Part shown: piece by piece, positions 17,439 through 26,305 of the stretch
How positions within the stretch are numbered: position 1 is the stretch's first letter
Layout of the letters: every line of letters begins with the position of its first letter
Source: CAWUIO01 sp963922455
Lineage (GTDB): Bacteria > Bacteroidota > Bacteroidia > Cytophagales > Microscillaceae
DNA length: 64,000 nucleotides
Assembly (NCBI GenBank): GCA_963922455.1
Contig: CAWUIO010000022.1
Span: 4,686-68,685, forward strand
Reading direction: 5' to 3'
Translations under genes and position numbers: made by a program
The notes under the pieces: model-generated
What the model was told of the DNA's origin: nothing
Databases searched by the model: none
The model's input: the letters and a program-made list of their open reading frames with translations, nothing else

Positions 17439-19538
17439 TTATTTTTTTTGTAGTCGAATAAGGTCTTGGGCAATATGAAAGGCCTCCTGGATATAAATAT
17501 CGGCCTGAATTTTAGAGATATTGTTTTCGTTTATTAGGCTAGTGTAATTATTTATTTCGTAAAGCTCTTGGTCGTACTCATTATTTCTGACGGTAAACTT
17601 CTGAGATATTCTCTGCAGGGACTCATCAAAGGGCCAATAGCCTTCGGCATTATAATCGCTCAAAAAGTCTTGCATATGGAGGGGGATGCGGGTGGGCAGG
17701 TCCCAGACTTCACCTAGCAACTTTTGCAGCTCAGAAATTTTGGTGAAGAGGCTGTCGGCCTTGGTCCTTTCTTTACTCAGTTGGCTCAACTCACCCAAAG
17801 GTACATCCTGTCGGGGGTGGTCTACAGTTTTTTGTAAGATTTTATATTCCAAGGGGAAAGGTTCAAACGCTTCACCATAGGCATTTAGGGGAACCATATC
17901 GGGTATGTCAATGTCGGGATCAATGCCTCTTAGTTGGTGAGAAGTGCCATCCAAACGGTAATAACGATTGGTGGTTACTTTGACAAATCCTTGAATAGGG
18001 CTATCAGAGGAATACAGGGACGGAGACCCTTCGTTATATAAGGGAAGAATAATTTGACCGCTAGCCTTGCCGTAGGTGGTTTGGCCAATAATCACCCCTC
18101 TATGATAATCTTGTAAAATACCGGCTAGTATTTCGGAGGCGGAGGCACTTAGGCGATTGACCATGACGATTAAAGGGCCATCGTAGATAGTGCCTCGATT
18201 ACGGTCTTTCAGGCTTACCGTGCCTTCTTCTCGGCTATCACTTAGGCATAGTGCCCCTTCATCGATAAATATACCCGCCAAGGAAAGGGCTTCTCGCATG
18301 GACCCTCCCCCGTTGAAACGCAAGTCTAAAATAAGTGCTTGAATTTTTTCCCTTTTCATCTTGACGATTTCTCGGGCTACATCTTCGGCACAACCGCGGG
18401 CCTCGCTGTCGTCCCACTCGGTGTAAAAGCCGGGAAGGTTGAGATAACCCACTGGAGCCTCGGAGTCTAAAACGAAGCTTTTGATGCGGTTATCGTCTAC
18501 TTCAAGTTTTTCACGGGCCAATTGGACTGTTTTGACTTGGCCACTTTTGTTTCGTAGGGTAAGGTTTAGTATTTCGGCTTCTTTAGAGCCCAAGAATTTA
18601 TAAATGGAAGATAATTGAGCACAATCAAACCCTACCGAGGGACCATCGGGGGCGGCAATACGAATGAGAATATCCCCTTTGTGAATCTCGTTGGATTGCC
18701 AGGCGGCGCCTCCGGGGCTAAGGCGGGCTACTTCTATTTCTCCTTCATCATTTTCGGTAAAAAATATCCCAAAAGAATCGGTTACTAAGGAAAGGCTAGA
18801 CTCAAAACTTTCTTTTTCATAGGTTGTGAAAAAGCTTGAGTGGGGGTCAAAGCGATTACTGATTACGTTTAAGTACTGGTAGGTGATAAATGCTTCTATT
18901 TCTTCAGGGGAGTTGTTTAATTTTTGAAGCTGGCAGCTTAATTTGTCGTAAGTACGGGCTCGGATGTCTTCTTCTTGGGTATTCAAAGATTCTGAGAATG
19001 TGCTATCATAGCCTAGCTCATTGTTGATAAGCTTTAAGGCCTCGTAGGCAAATAATTGTTCCCAGCGGGTTTCCCAGGCCTCCAAACTCGGGAATGGAGC
19101 CCAGGTGGTGTTCCAATCTAATTGAACGGAATCCTTCCGCTTAAAATCTAAGGGGATATCTTTTAGTTTTTTTAAAGTTTCTAAGCTGGCTTCCAATTGC
19201 TGGCGGTAGATTAAAGCGACTTGCTTGACAAAAGTACAGGAGTAGGTGTCAATCTCATCGTCAATGCGGCGCTTGAAAACCTCAAGGGGAGCTAGAGCTT
19301 CGGCGTGAAATAATGTACGCCGAGAGTCTAATTTTTCTAATAAGCCCCAATAAATTTCTTCGGAAAAGTCATCGGAGAGCATGAGGGGCTCAATATGGGT
19401 TTCAGAAAAAAGTTTATATAAGCTGGAAGCCAGGGTGCAGTCTAAGTTTTGCGCTTGGCTTGGGGGGGTGAACATGAAAAAGCAATAGCTCAGGAGTACA
19501 AGGGGAAGGCGCAAAGGCTTTGCGCTAAATGCTTTCAT
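17439..19538 (-). CDS. prc: Carboxy-terminal processing (tail-specific) protease, S41
   Basis: A 699-residue periplasmic protease. The signal peptide ends around 30 (FTPPSQAQ). A helical N-terminal region (30-230) is followed by a PDZ domain (about 245-335) and the S41 catalytic domain. The catalytic serine is S468 in NRLSASASEILAG and the general-base lysine is K491 in TTYGKASGQ; the strand LILDLRFNGGGS precedes them. The C-terminal helical DUF3340-like region covers about 560-699. Prc/Tsp enzymes degrade or trim periplasmic proteins from their C-termini. The helical secreted protein gene lies 7 bp downstream and may encode a partner or substrate. Confidence 0.92.
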   Translation of the reverse strand: MKAFSAKPLRLPLVLLSYCFFMFTPPSQAQNLDCTLASSLYKLFSETHIEPLMLSDDFSEEIYWGLLEKLDSRRTLFHAEALAPLEVFKRRIDDEIDTYSCTFVKQVALIYRQQLEASLETLKKLKDIPLDFKRKDSVQLDWNTTWAPFPSLEAWETRWEQLFAYEALKLINNELGYDSTFSESLNTQEEDIRARTYDKLSCQLQKLNNSPEEIEAFITYQYLNVISNRFDPHSSFFTTYEKESFESSLSLVTDSFGIFFTENDEGEIEVARLSPGGAAWQSNEIHKGDILIRIAAPDGPSVGFDCAQLSSIYKFLGSKEAEILNLTLRNKSGQVKTVQLAREKLEVDDNRIKSFVLDSEAPVGYLNLPGFYTEWDDSEARGCAEDVAREIVKMKREKIQALILDLRFNGGGSMREALSLAGIFIDEGALCLSDSREEGTVSLKDRNRGTIYDGPLIVMVNRLSASASEILAGILQDYHRGVIIGQTTYGKASGQIILPLYNEGSPSLYSSDSPIQGFVKVTTNRYYRLDGTSHQLRGIDPDIDIPDMVPLNAYGEAFEPFPLEYKILQKTVDHPRQDVPLGELSQLSKERTKADSLFTKISELQKLLGEVWDLPTRIPLHMQDFLSDYNAEGYWPFDESLQRISQKFTVRNNEYDQELYEINNYTSLINENNISKIQADIYIQEAFHIAQDLIRLQKK

Positions 19539-19762
19539 AATATACGTCTGATTCTAGGTGGTGTGTAACGATATATCTGGGGTGCACTAGTTACATGCTA
19601 TCTTAAGACGAAAAGCTGAATATTGCAAACTTCCCAACAAGAAACCGGGCTAAGTAAGGGGCTAAAACAAGGAAGTTTAAAGGTAATTGCTCATAATGCC
19701 GGGCCAAGGAGGGAAACGGAGAGCTTAAGCAAAAGCTTTCCCTAAGATGAGGGTTTTTCTTA

Positions 19763-19891
19763 GGCTTAGGGATGGAGCGCATGTTTGAGCCCGTCGCTGG
19801 TTTGCGGGTAAGCCGGCGAGTAGCGAGAGCCCGGCCCGCGCGGGCACTTATTGCTAGGATGGGTACCCAAGGCTAAGCGCGGGCAAGCCCC
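19763..19891 (+). repeat. Dispersed intergenic repeat, copy 5 (core type A)
   Basis: GGCTTAGGGATGGAGCGCAT ... GGCGAGTAGCGAGAGCCCG, arms CCCGCGC / GCGCGGG, closing GGGCAAGCCCC. It occupies most of a 380-bp gap between two minus-strand genes; the rest of the gap shows nothing. Confidence 0.85.
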
Positions 19892-19917
19892 AAAAAAGGA
19901 GTGTGGTAAACCAGGAA

Positions 19918-20628
19918 TTATAGACTATTATCTACGAGCATAAAGCCTACTCCGTGAATATTCTCGATCTTTACTTGATCGTCTCCTTTTAAATATTTGC
20001 GGAGTTTGGTGATAAAAACATCAAAACTACGGCCGTGGAAGTAGTCATTTTCCCCCCAGATTGCTACCAGCGCTTCTTCTCTACGGAGAACATTATTTTT
20101 TCTTTGGAGCAATAGTTTGAGGATTTCGTTTTCACGAGCGGTGAGCCTTCTTTCGTCTTCACCCATGGTAAGGGTTTGCCGACGGTAGTCAAATTGGTAG
20201 CTGCCTATCTTAAATACGGGGTCTTCTTGCTCATGCTTGGGGGCTTGCGTGCGTTTTAAGATCGCTTTGATGCGGTATACCAACTCTTCTTCATTAAAAG
20301 GTTTGGCAATGTAGTCGTCGGCTCCCAATTTGAAGCCTTCAATTTTGTCCTCAACCAAAGATTTGGCCGTGAGAAAGAGGATGGGTATTGATTTATTGTT
20401 TTTGCGGATTTCTTTGGCTAGGGTGAAGCCGTCTTTCTTGGGCATCATCACATCAAACACGCAAACGTCAAAGGCTTCTTCTTTAAATGCGATGGCCCCT
20501 TCCTCTCCATCGCGACAGAGCCGTACTTGAAAGCCTTCCATTTCGAGATAGTCTTGTAGGAGCGAACCTAAATTGGTATCGTCTTCGGTAAGTAAGATTT
20601 TTACTTTGGCGGATAGGGCATTTGCCAT
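19918..20628 (-). CDS. OmpR-family response regulator
   Basis: A 236-residue protein. The receiver domain (about 8-125) has the acidic pair E15-D16-D17, phosphoacceptor D59 in VCVFDVMMPKKDG, the LTAKS switch threonine and the KPF lysine. The winged-helix DNA-binding domain (about 140-235) has the Trans_reg_C pattern (RRLTARENEILKLLL, then GRSFDVFITKLRKYL). It should be phosphorylated by the sensor kinase encoded 38 bp upstream and bind DNA as a dimer. Target genes are not evident here. Confidence 0.95.
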   Translation of the reverse strand: MANALSAKVKILLTEDDTNLGSLLQDYLEMEGFQVRLCRDGEEGAIAFKEEAFDVCVFDVMMPKKDGFTLAKEIRKNNKSIPILFLTAKSLVEDKIEGFKLGADDYIAKPFNEEELVYRIKAILKRTQAPKHEQEDPVFKIGSYQFDYRRQTLTMGEDERRLTARENEILKLLLQRKNNVLRREEALVAIWGENDYFHGRSFDVFITKLRKYLKGDDQVKIENIHGVGFMLVDNSL

Positions 20629-20666
20629 GGTATTGATTCAATTAATAACGTGAAACCACAACCCGA

Positions 20667-21923
20667 TTAGTTGAAAGGAAGGAAAATATCAAAGCGGCTT
20701 CCTTTGCCCGGTTCACTATTGAGTGAAATTTGCCCCTTATGGGCATCAACCATCATTTTGACATAAGCCAAACCCAATCCAAAGCCCTTGACATCGTGTA
20801 TATTTCCGGTAGGAACTCGGTAGAATTTGTTAAAGATATACTTTTGTTTATCCTTACTCATACCAATTCCTTTATCTTGAACCGAAATCACCACGCCATT
20901 TTCGCGATTGTGGGTCTCTATGGTAATATCCGGAGTATCGGGCGAATACTTATTAGCATTATCTAATAAGTTGGAGATTACATTGGTAACGTGATTCACA
21001 TCCGCTACAATCTCATTTTTTACTGCGTGTAGATAACAACGTATTTGCCCGTTTCGGTTCTGTACTTGGAGGTCAATTGAGTGAATTGCCTTCTGGATGA
21101 CATCATTTATGTTGGTCGGCTCTAATTTTAGACTAATATCACCTCTTTCCATTTTGGCAATTCGGAGTACTTGCTCTACCTGATCTTGTAGTTTAAGGTT
21201 TTCCTCATGGATCATTTGAGAGTAGTGCACCACTTTTTCTGGATTGTTGGCTACTTTGTCTTTTTTGAGCATATTGCTGGCTAAGGAAACGGTTGAAATG
21301 GGAGTCTTCAACTCGTGGGTCATATTATTGATGAAATCACTGGTCATTTCCGAGATTTTCTTCTGTTTCCAAATGGTACGAATGGTCCAGGCAAAACACG
21401 CCATTACCAGTGAAATCAAAATAAGGGAAGTAAGGAGCATCCAACCCATTTGGGTGATGACCAAGCTAAAGGTATTCGGAAAGGCAATGCGAAGCTCACC
21501 TCTCTGGGGCTTAACCATTTGGTCTAAACTGAGCCCGTGAGCGTCTAAACTGGTTTTACAAGTAGCCATATAATCATCGTTCCTTTTGTCTACTAGATGA
21601 AAATCGAAGGCTATATTTACTTGATAATATCTAAATTGGGTTTTGAGTAGGGTATCGATGCGTTCTTGGATGTGGTCTTGGATGGGAACCACCAACATTT
21701 CCCCTCGATTCTCAATTAAGACTTCCGAAAGATGATTTTGAATAAGACTATCTTTACCCATCTGCTTTTCAATCCAAGAAGAAGCCATGGCAATCCGGTG
21801 TTTTAATTGAGATTGTCGCAATTGAGCGGCTTGCCAGATCCAGTTTAATTGAAAAGCCAATAGACCTAAGAGGGATAAGGCGGAAACGAATATAATCAGA
21901 TTGATTTGTTTCTTTTTCATCAT
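20667..21923 (-). CDS. Sensor histidine kinase
   Basis: A 418-residue inner-membrane kinase. The first helix (9-29) and a second helix (about 160-185) enclose a ~130-residue periplasmic sensor domain with no recognised fold. The HisKA box contains H203 in NNMTHELKTPIS; the ATPase domain shows N-box SNLLDNANKYS, then DKGIGM and FGLGLAYVK. It is partner to the response regulator gene 38 bp downstream. Two ATGs occur in tandem at the start (21923 and 21920); an exact minus-strand TACCTTTG lies only 3 bp upstream, which would give an almost leaderless transcript if used. Confidence 0.93.
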   Translation of the reverse strand: MMKKKQINLIIFVSALSLLGLLAFQLNWIWQAAQLRQSQLKHRIAMASSWIEKQMGKDSLIQNHLSEVLIENRGEMLVVPIQDHIQERIDTLLKTQFRYYQVNIAFDFHLVDKRNDDYMATCKTSLDAHGLSLDQMVKPQRGELRIAFPNTFSLVITQMGWMLLTSLILISLVMACFAWTIRTIWKQKKISEMTSDFINNMTHELKTPISTVSLASNMLKKDKVANNPEKVVHYSQMIHEENLKLQDQVEQVLRIAKMERGDISLKLEPTNINDVIQKAIHSIDLQVQNRNGQIRCYLHAVKNEIVADVNHVTNVISNLLDNANKYSPDTPDITIETHNRENGVVISVQDKGIGMSKDKQKYIFNKFYRVPTGNIHDVKGFGLGLAYVKMMVDAHKGQISLNSEPGKGSRFDIFLPFN

Positions 21924-22098
21924 GGCAAAGGTAGGGGCCTGAGGTGAAATAGTATGGGCTTGTATTAGTTTTAACTCGACAGTAACATTTTAATTATGAT
22001 ATACCCAGATAAACGTAAAGCATAAGTGGCGGTTGTGTGCTTAGGCTATTAGTAAGTCCCGAGTAACAATCACTTTTGCATCACTAATTTTAGAAAAA

Positions 22099-22584
22099 AT
22101 GGAATACATTCAAAATTATATGACAGGCAATGTCTGCTTTGGCTGTGGAACCGAAAATGCTGAGGGCTTACAGATCAAAAGCTTTTGGGAAGGGGAATCT
22201 TGCATTTGCGAATGGCAATCTGAAGAAAAATACCAAGGTTGGAAAAATATTATGAACGGTGGGATTATCGCTACCTTGATCGATTGCCACACGATGGGTA
22301 CGGCTATGTCTCATGCCTATCGATTGGAAAACCGAGATTTGAAAAGTGATCCCTATTACGGCTACGCCACCGGGTCTATGGAAATTAAGTACCTCAAGCC
22401 TACTCCCAATGATCTTATCCGTTTGGAAGCTCAGGTTTTAGAGGTAAAAGGACGCAAGACTACACTGGCTTGCCAAGTGTATAGCGGAGATACCTTAACC
22501 GTAGAAGCTAAAGTCATTGCTATTCGGGTGCTAGATAGCTCCCAAAACCAAGCGAGTAACCCCTTTGCCGAAGGCCAAGCGTAA
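22099..22584 (+). CDS. PaaI/hotdog-fold thioesterase
   Basis: A 161-residue protein of the 4HBT (PaaI) type. The N-terminal CFGCGTENAEGLQIKSFW stretch and the hotdog helix NGGIIATLIDCHTMGTAM (about 53-70), whose Gly-Gly-Ile and Asp residues are in the usual active-site positions, are followed by GSMEIKYLKPTP. Such enzymes hydrolyse acyl-CoA thioesters; the substrate is not predictable. It lies 16 bp before rsmG on the same strand, so the two are probably cotranscribed. Confidence 0.82.
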   Translation: MEYIQNYMTGNVCFGCGTENAEGLQIKSFWEGESCICEWQSEEKYQGWKNIMNGGIIATLIDCHTMGTAMSHAYRLENRDLKSDPYYGYATGSMEIKYLKPTPNDLIRLEAQVLEVKGRKTTLACQVYSGDTLTVEAKVIAIRVLDSSQNQASNPFAEGQA

Positions 22585-22600
22585 TTTTTAGAGAAAGCTT

Positions 22601-23233
22601 ATGGATGTAGACATTATTTACTCTTACTTTCCAAATGTTGACGAAAAGCAAAAGGAGCAATTTAGTCAGTTAGGGAAAGTATATGCCGATTGGAATCAAA
22701 AAATCAATGTAGTTTCCCGTAAGGATGTAGAACAGTTGTATCTAAGACATGTGCTGCACTCCTTGGGAATAGCCAAATTTATCACCTTTCAAGCAGGGAC
22801 TAAGATACTAGACGGGGGAACCGGGGGAGGCTTTCCGGGCATTCCTTTGGCTATCTTATTTCCAGCCTGTGACTTTCACTTGGTGGATTCAATTGGTAAA
22901 AAGATTCGGGTGGTACACGATGTAATCCACGAGTTAGGGATCTCTAATGCCCAAGCGGAGCAGATTCGGATGGAGGAGGTCAAGGGGCGTTATGATTTTG
23001 TAATTAGCCGGGCGGTGGCTCCCCTCCGAACCTTGATCCACTGGTCGCAAAGTAAATTGCTTAAAAAGAGCCAGCACGTATATCCCAACGGACTAGTATG
23101 TTTAAAGGGAGGAGATTTAAGCGAAGAGATCAAAGAAACAGGCCGCAAAAACGTAGAGGTGGAGGAGCTCAAAGATTATTTTCAGGATTCGTTTTTTGAT
23201 ACCAAAAAGGTAGTATACGTTCCTATGGGATAA
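22601..23233 (+). CDS. rsmG: 16S rRNA (guanine527-N7)-methyltransferase
   Basis: At 210 residues it matches RsmG/GidB. The SAM-binding motif is ILDGGTGGGFPGIPLAILFP (about 69-88), followed by HLVDSIGKKIRVVHDV and the catalytic-region VISRAVAPL. The N-terminal helical segment QKINVVSRKDVEQLYLRHVL is typical. The enzyme methylates N7 of G527 in 16S rRNA. A hairpin terminator follows, shared with the convergent M56 peptidase gene. Confidence 0.95.
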   Translation: MDVDIIYSYFPNVDEKQKEQFSQLGKVYADWNQKINVVSRKDVEQLYLRHVLHSLGIAKFITFQAGTKILDGGTGGGFPGIPLAILFPACDFHLVDSIGKKIRVVHDVIHELGISNAQAEQIRMEEVKGRYDFVISRAVAPLRTLIHWSQSKLLKKSQHVYPNGLVCLKGGDLSEEIKETGRKNVEVEELKDYFQDSFFDTKKVVYVPMG

Positions 23234-23242
23234 GCGAAAAAA

Positions 23243-23270
23243 AAAGCGGAAGGAAACTCCTACCGCTTTT
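23243..23270. terminator. Bidirectional terminator between rsmG and the M56 gene
   Basis: Stem AAAGCGG-A-AGGA / TCCT-A-CCGCTTT with one A/A mismatch, A-run on the left and T-run on the right. Confidence 0.8.
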
Positions 23271-23286
23271 CTCATATAAAGTATCG

Positions 23287-25482
23287 TTAATCTTCTAAAT
23301 CCCAGGTGATGCTGAAGGAGTTTTTCCCTTTAGTTTCAAACCCTAATTTCTCCTTGAACAATTTCTGGTATTTGCTCCGATATTTTTCAGGAATCTCTCG
23401 GTCATTGACCCGGATGGCCCCCTTGCTAACCTTGATGGAGTTGAGGTCCTCCTCAATTATGCCATCTTTTTGAAGTTCGGCTCCAATTTCTTGCATATTT
23501 CTTTTAAACTCCTCCTTGCGCAGGGCAATTTTCTGTTTGCGATCTTCTAATAAGATTTTTCTTTCTTCAGCGAGCTTTTTATTGTTTTCGGCCCTTTTCT
23601 GAATTTCCTTGGCTCTTTTTTGCAACTCCTTGGCTCGCTTTTCATGGATTTTGATGTCAATGCTGGTGTTTTCCAATTCCTCGGCCATTTCTTCAATTTT
23701 CTCGCCCCATTCTTTCATTTGGAGGCCAAAGTTGAGGCCGACATTCATACCAAAATTGGCCCAGCCGTTCCAGTCTTCATCTCCCAAGTGGATACGAAAA
23801 CCATCCCCATCTTTCCAGTTAAAATTGACAAAACTATCTTCATCGGTATCATAGATATAAAAGTAGCCGGTACTATCCTCTCCTGGCCCTATAATAATCG
23901 TACCCTCATCATCACTAATGTGGATATTGGGCATGGGGGGAATAGGCGGTATGGGAGGGATAGGAGGGATGGAGCCGATATGAATACCATCATTATCCCC
24001 AAAGTTGATTCGGATGTCCAAATCTTCCATCTCCTCCAAGTCTAGGTCACGCTTGGGGACAGGATCGAGCTTAATACTAATTTCATTTTCTGTCCCGGGA
24101 GATAGCCGGATATTATCATCTTCTACTTGAAAAGATTTATTGTACTGATCGTAATCTTCTTCAGCTATCAGTTCTCCATCTTCATAGATTTCCACATCGC
24201 CCCAAGGATCGGTGATAATCATAAAGCGGCCAAAGCGTATGGTGTCCTCTTCGGTGACCAGGCTCAATTCGGCCAAATCATCTAAGTCCAGATCTACGGC
24301 ATCGTTTTCATCGGTTTCTACAACAGGAGCGATCGCTACGTCCTCCACTTTTTTACTCTCCTCCGGACCAAAAAACTGAGATGACTGCTCTTCGCTTAGC
24401 ACCAACTGACCGATTTGCTCTTTAATATAGTCGGCTCGGGCACTTATGGTAGCGACCCCTAAGCAAATCAAAAGAATGATGGCAGATAAGAACCCTTCGG
24501 AGAAAGTCGCGTTTTGATTCTTTTGTCTCACCAGTCGGCGTACCCGGTTGAGTAATCCCCCCCGTTGCCCGGCAAAACTCATAGCCGCTTGGGGGATATG
24601 GCTTATGCGAATTTCTTCCAAAGCCGCCAAGGTTTTTACCAAGGATACGTGATCACCGGTAATCGAGACGGCCAAATCATCGCAGCAATTTTCTCTTTCC
24701 TCATTGACCAAATTGGAGATCCACCACATAAACGGGTTAAAAAAGAGAAGAATCTCAATAATGGATTGGAGCATATGAACCAAATAATCGTGTCGCTTGA
24801 TATGGGCGAGTTCGTGGGCGAGTATGCTTTCTACTTGACTAGAACTAAGACCAATTACCGCCCCTAGTGGAATTAAAATTACTGGTTTTAAGTAGCCAAT
24901 CACCATTGGCACCTGCACCATAGAAGATTCCAAGAGTCGAATCGAGTGGCGAATTCCCATTTTCTCTCCGATTTGCTCAAGAGCGTCTTGCCAATCTTGA
25001 CTGGCTGGTCGGGTACGATAAAACTTCAGCCTTTGTAAATAGACATAGCCCCCTAAGAAGCGTAAGGCAAGGACACTTACCCCGATCAACCACAGGCTTA
25101 CCAAAAAAGGAATATGTTGATGGAAATATTGCTGCGTGTAGTTCCAATAAGGCTCCCACCAAGAATACGAAGTGGGTTGCTCCATAAATTGGCTGGCCGT
25201 TTCTACGGCTGGTAAAAGCCAAACCGTATGCACGCCTTCGCTTGGAGAATTTCCCGAAGCATGGACGAAGTAATTGACAAAGGTCAAGACACAAGCCAAG
25301 AGGAGCAAAAAATGGCAGCTAATGGCCACGAAATAACGCAACTCAGATGAGTTACGACGCAAAATGTACATAAAAACAGCAAGAAGCAGGGCCAATATTC
25401 CCCCTTGCCAAACGGAGTGGAGCAGTGTCCAGCCTACCGACTCCATCATATGGTTATCTAGAAGGTATTGTATAAAATTCAT
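23287..25482 (-). CDS. BlaR1/MecR1-type M56 membrane peptidase with unusual C-terminal domain
   Basis: A 731-residue sensor-protease. Four membrane helices lie between 10 and about 355 (near 17-37, 48-70, 127-150 and 335-350). The zinc motif H223-E-L-A-H227 is in the cytosolic loop, with ENCCDDLAV as the downstream acidic motif. The extracytoplasmic part after ~360 has no penicillin-binding domain. Instead it has acidic beta-rich sequence, a proline repeat (IPPIPPIPPIPPMP, about 510-525), and a long charged helix rich in Lys, Glu and Arg (about 590-680). It probably cleaves the BlaI-type repressor after a surface signal. Start codon overlaps the repressor stop (ATGA). Confidence 0.88.
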   Translation of the reverse strand: MNFIQYLLDNHMMESVGWTLLHSVWQGGILALLLAVFMYILRRNSSELRYFVAISCHFLLLLACVLTFVNYFVHASGNSPSEGVHTVWLLPAVETASQFMEQPTSYSWWEPYWNYTQQYFHQHIPFLVSLWLIGVSVLALRFLGGYVYLQRLKFYRTRPASQDWQDALEQIGEKMGIRHSIRLLESSMVQVPMVIGYLKPVILIPLGAVIGLSSSQVESILAHELAHIKRHDYLVHMLQSIIEILLFFNPFMWWISNLVNEERENCCDDLAVSITGDHVSLVKTLAALEEIRISHIPQAAMSFAGQRGGLLNRVRRLVRQKNQNATFSEGFLSAIILLICLGVATISARADYIKEQIGQLVLSEEQSSQFFGPEESKKVEDVAIAPVVETDENDAVDLDLDDLAELSLVTEEDTIRFGRFMIITDPWGDVEIYEDGELIAEEDYDQYNKSFQVEDDNIRLSPGTENEISIKLDPVPKRDLDLEEMEDLDIRINFGDNDGIHIGSIPPIPPIPPIPPMPNIHISDDEGTIIIGPGEDSTGYFYIYDTDEDSFVNFNWKDGDGFRIHLGDEDWNGWANFGMNVGLNFGLQMKEWGEKIEEMAEELENTSIDIKIHEKRAKELQKRAKEIQKRAENNKKLAEERKILLEDRKQKIALRKEEFKRNMQEIGAELQKDGIIEEDLNSIKVSKGAIRVNDREIPEKYRSKYQKLFKEKLGFETKGKNSFSITWDLED

Positions 25483-25886
25483 GCTTGCCCTCCTTTCTCC
25501 ATTTCGTCAATAAGCTTTTTGATTTCAGCCAGGTCTTCCTTGCTGGTTTTTTTGTTACCCAGGGCCTGCATGACCAATTTGGTAGCAGAACCTCCAAAAG
25601 CAGTGTCCACTAGACGGTTTAGGAGTTTTTTCTGAGTTGCTTCTTGGCTTACAGCGGCTTGGTAAATGTGCTTCCGCCCCGCAGATTCCCGGCTTAACAT
25701 CCGGTTTTGGTACATCAACTGCATCATTTTTAAGGTCGTGGTCAAGCCCACTTCCTTTTGCGCCAGAGATTCCCTCTTTTGGTTGAGCAGGCCGTTCACC
25801 TCCTGTACGGTGGCCGGGCCTACTTCCCAAAGGATGCGAAGGATCTCAAGTTCGGCATCGGTAGGTTTTTCTTTAATCTTTTTCAT
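25479..25886 (-). CDS. BlaI/MecI/CopY-family transcriptional repressor
   Basis: A 135-residue winged-helix repressor. The DNA-binding domain (about 7-80) has the pattern PTDAELEILRILWEVGPATV and a recognition helix around 45-60 (VGLTTTLKMMQLMYQ); the C-terminal helices (about 85-130) form the dimer. It is the first gene of a two-gene operon with the M56 sensor-protease, overlapping it by 4 bp. Three matching inverted repeats lie just upstream, so autorepression is likely, with derepression when the M56 protease cleaves it. Confidence 0.93.
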   Translation of the reverse strand: MKKIKEKPTDAELEILRILWEVGPATVQEVNGLLNQKRESLAQKEVGLTTTLKMMQLMYQNRMLSRESAGRKHIYQAAVSQEATQKKLLNRLVDTAFGGSATKLVMQALGNKKTSKEDLAEIKKLIDEMEKGGQA

Positions 25887-25916
25887 GAGGGTTATATGAC
25901 TTGGAAATCTTTATAC

Positions 25917-25988
25917 TACGATAGTTTTCGTATTGCAATTATATACGAAGTGTTTCGTAATTACAAATTATCTACGAAAAAAATCGTA
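25917..25988 (-). promoter_or_regulatory. Three tandem BlaI-type operators
   Basis: Three copies of the exact palindrome TACGA-N6-TCGTA: 25917-25932, 25944-25959 and 25973-25988. Centre-to-centre distances are 27 and 29 bp. All lie 31-102 bp upstream of the repressor start and probably overlap its promoter. Confidence 0.85.
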
Positions 25989-26045
25989 ATAAAAGCTAGA
26001 TCAAGCAGGGTCGTAGAGGGTAAATGCTTGAAAATTAAGGGTTTT

Positions 26046-26177
26046 GGGGCTTCCCTGGGCTAGGATGATCCTGCCAGCGCAGGTCGGGCCGTTGGGCAAG
26101 CCTCGAGCGGGCTTGCCCGCAAACCAGCGAAGGTTTTGGGCCACTCCTTTTAAGGAAGAAGCGTCAATCCCTAAGCC
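26046..26177 (-). repeat. Dispersed intergenic repeat, copy 6 (core type C)
   Basis: It keeps the common ends (GGCTTAGGGAT on the minus strand; arms CCTGCGC / GCCCAGG with one mismatch; GAAGCCCC). The core differs: GACGCTTCTTCCTTAAAAGG and GCGGGCAAGCCCGC replace the usual middle. It lies between divergent genes. Confidence 0.7.
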
Positions 26178-26305
26178 AAATTCATTTATGCCTCTAAAAA
26201 AAGGCGCTCAAAGCTTTTAATCAGGCATTCCTAAACCTATTTTGACTAATTTAGGTTCTGTAGTACATATTCTTGTACCAAACCATGGCATTTTAATCAG
26301 ATTTT

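Noticed and set aside
17432..17473. Longer start for the secreted helical protein
   Set aside because: It would overlap the upstream gene and bury the signal peptide behind a charged segment.
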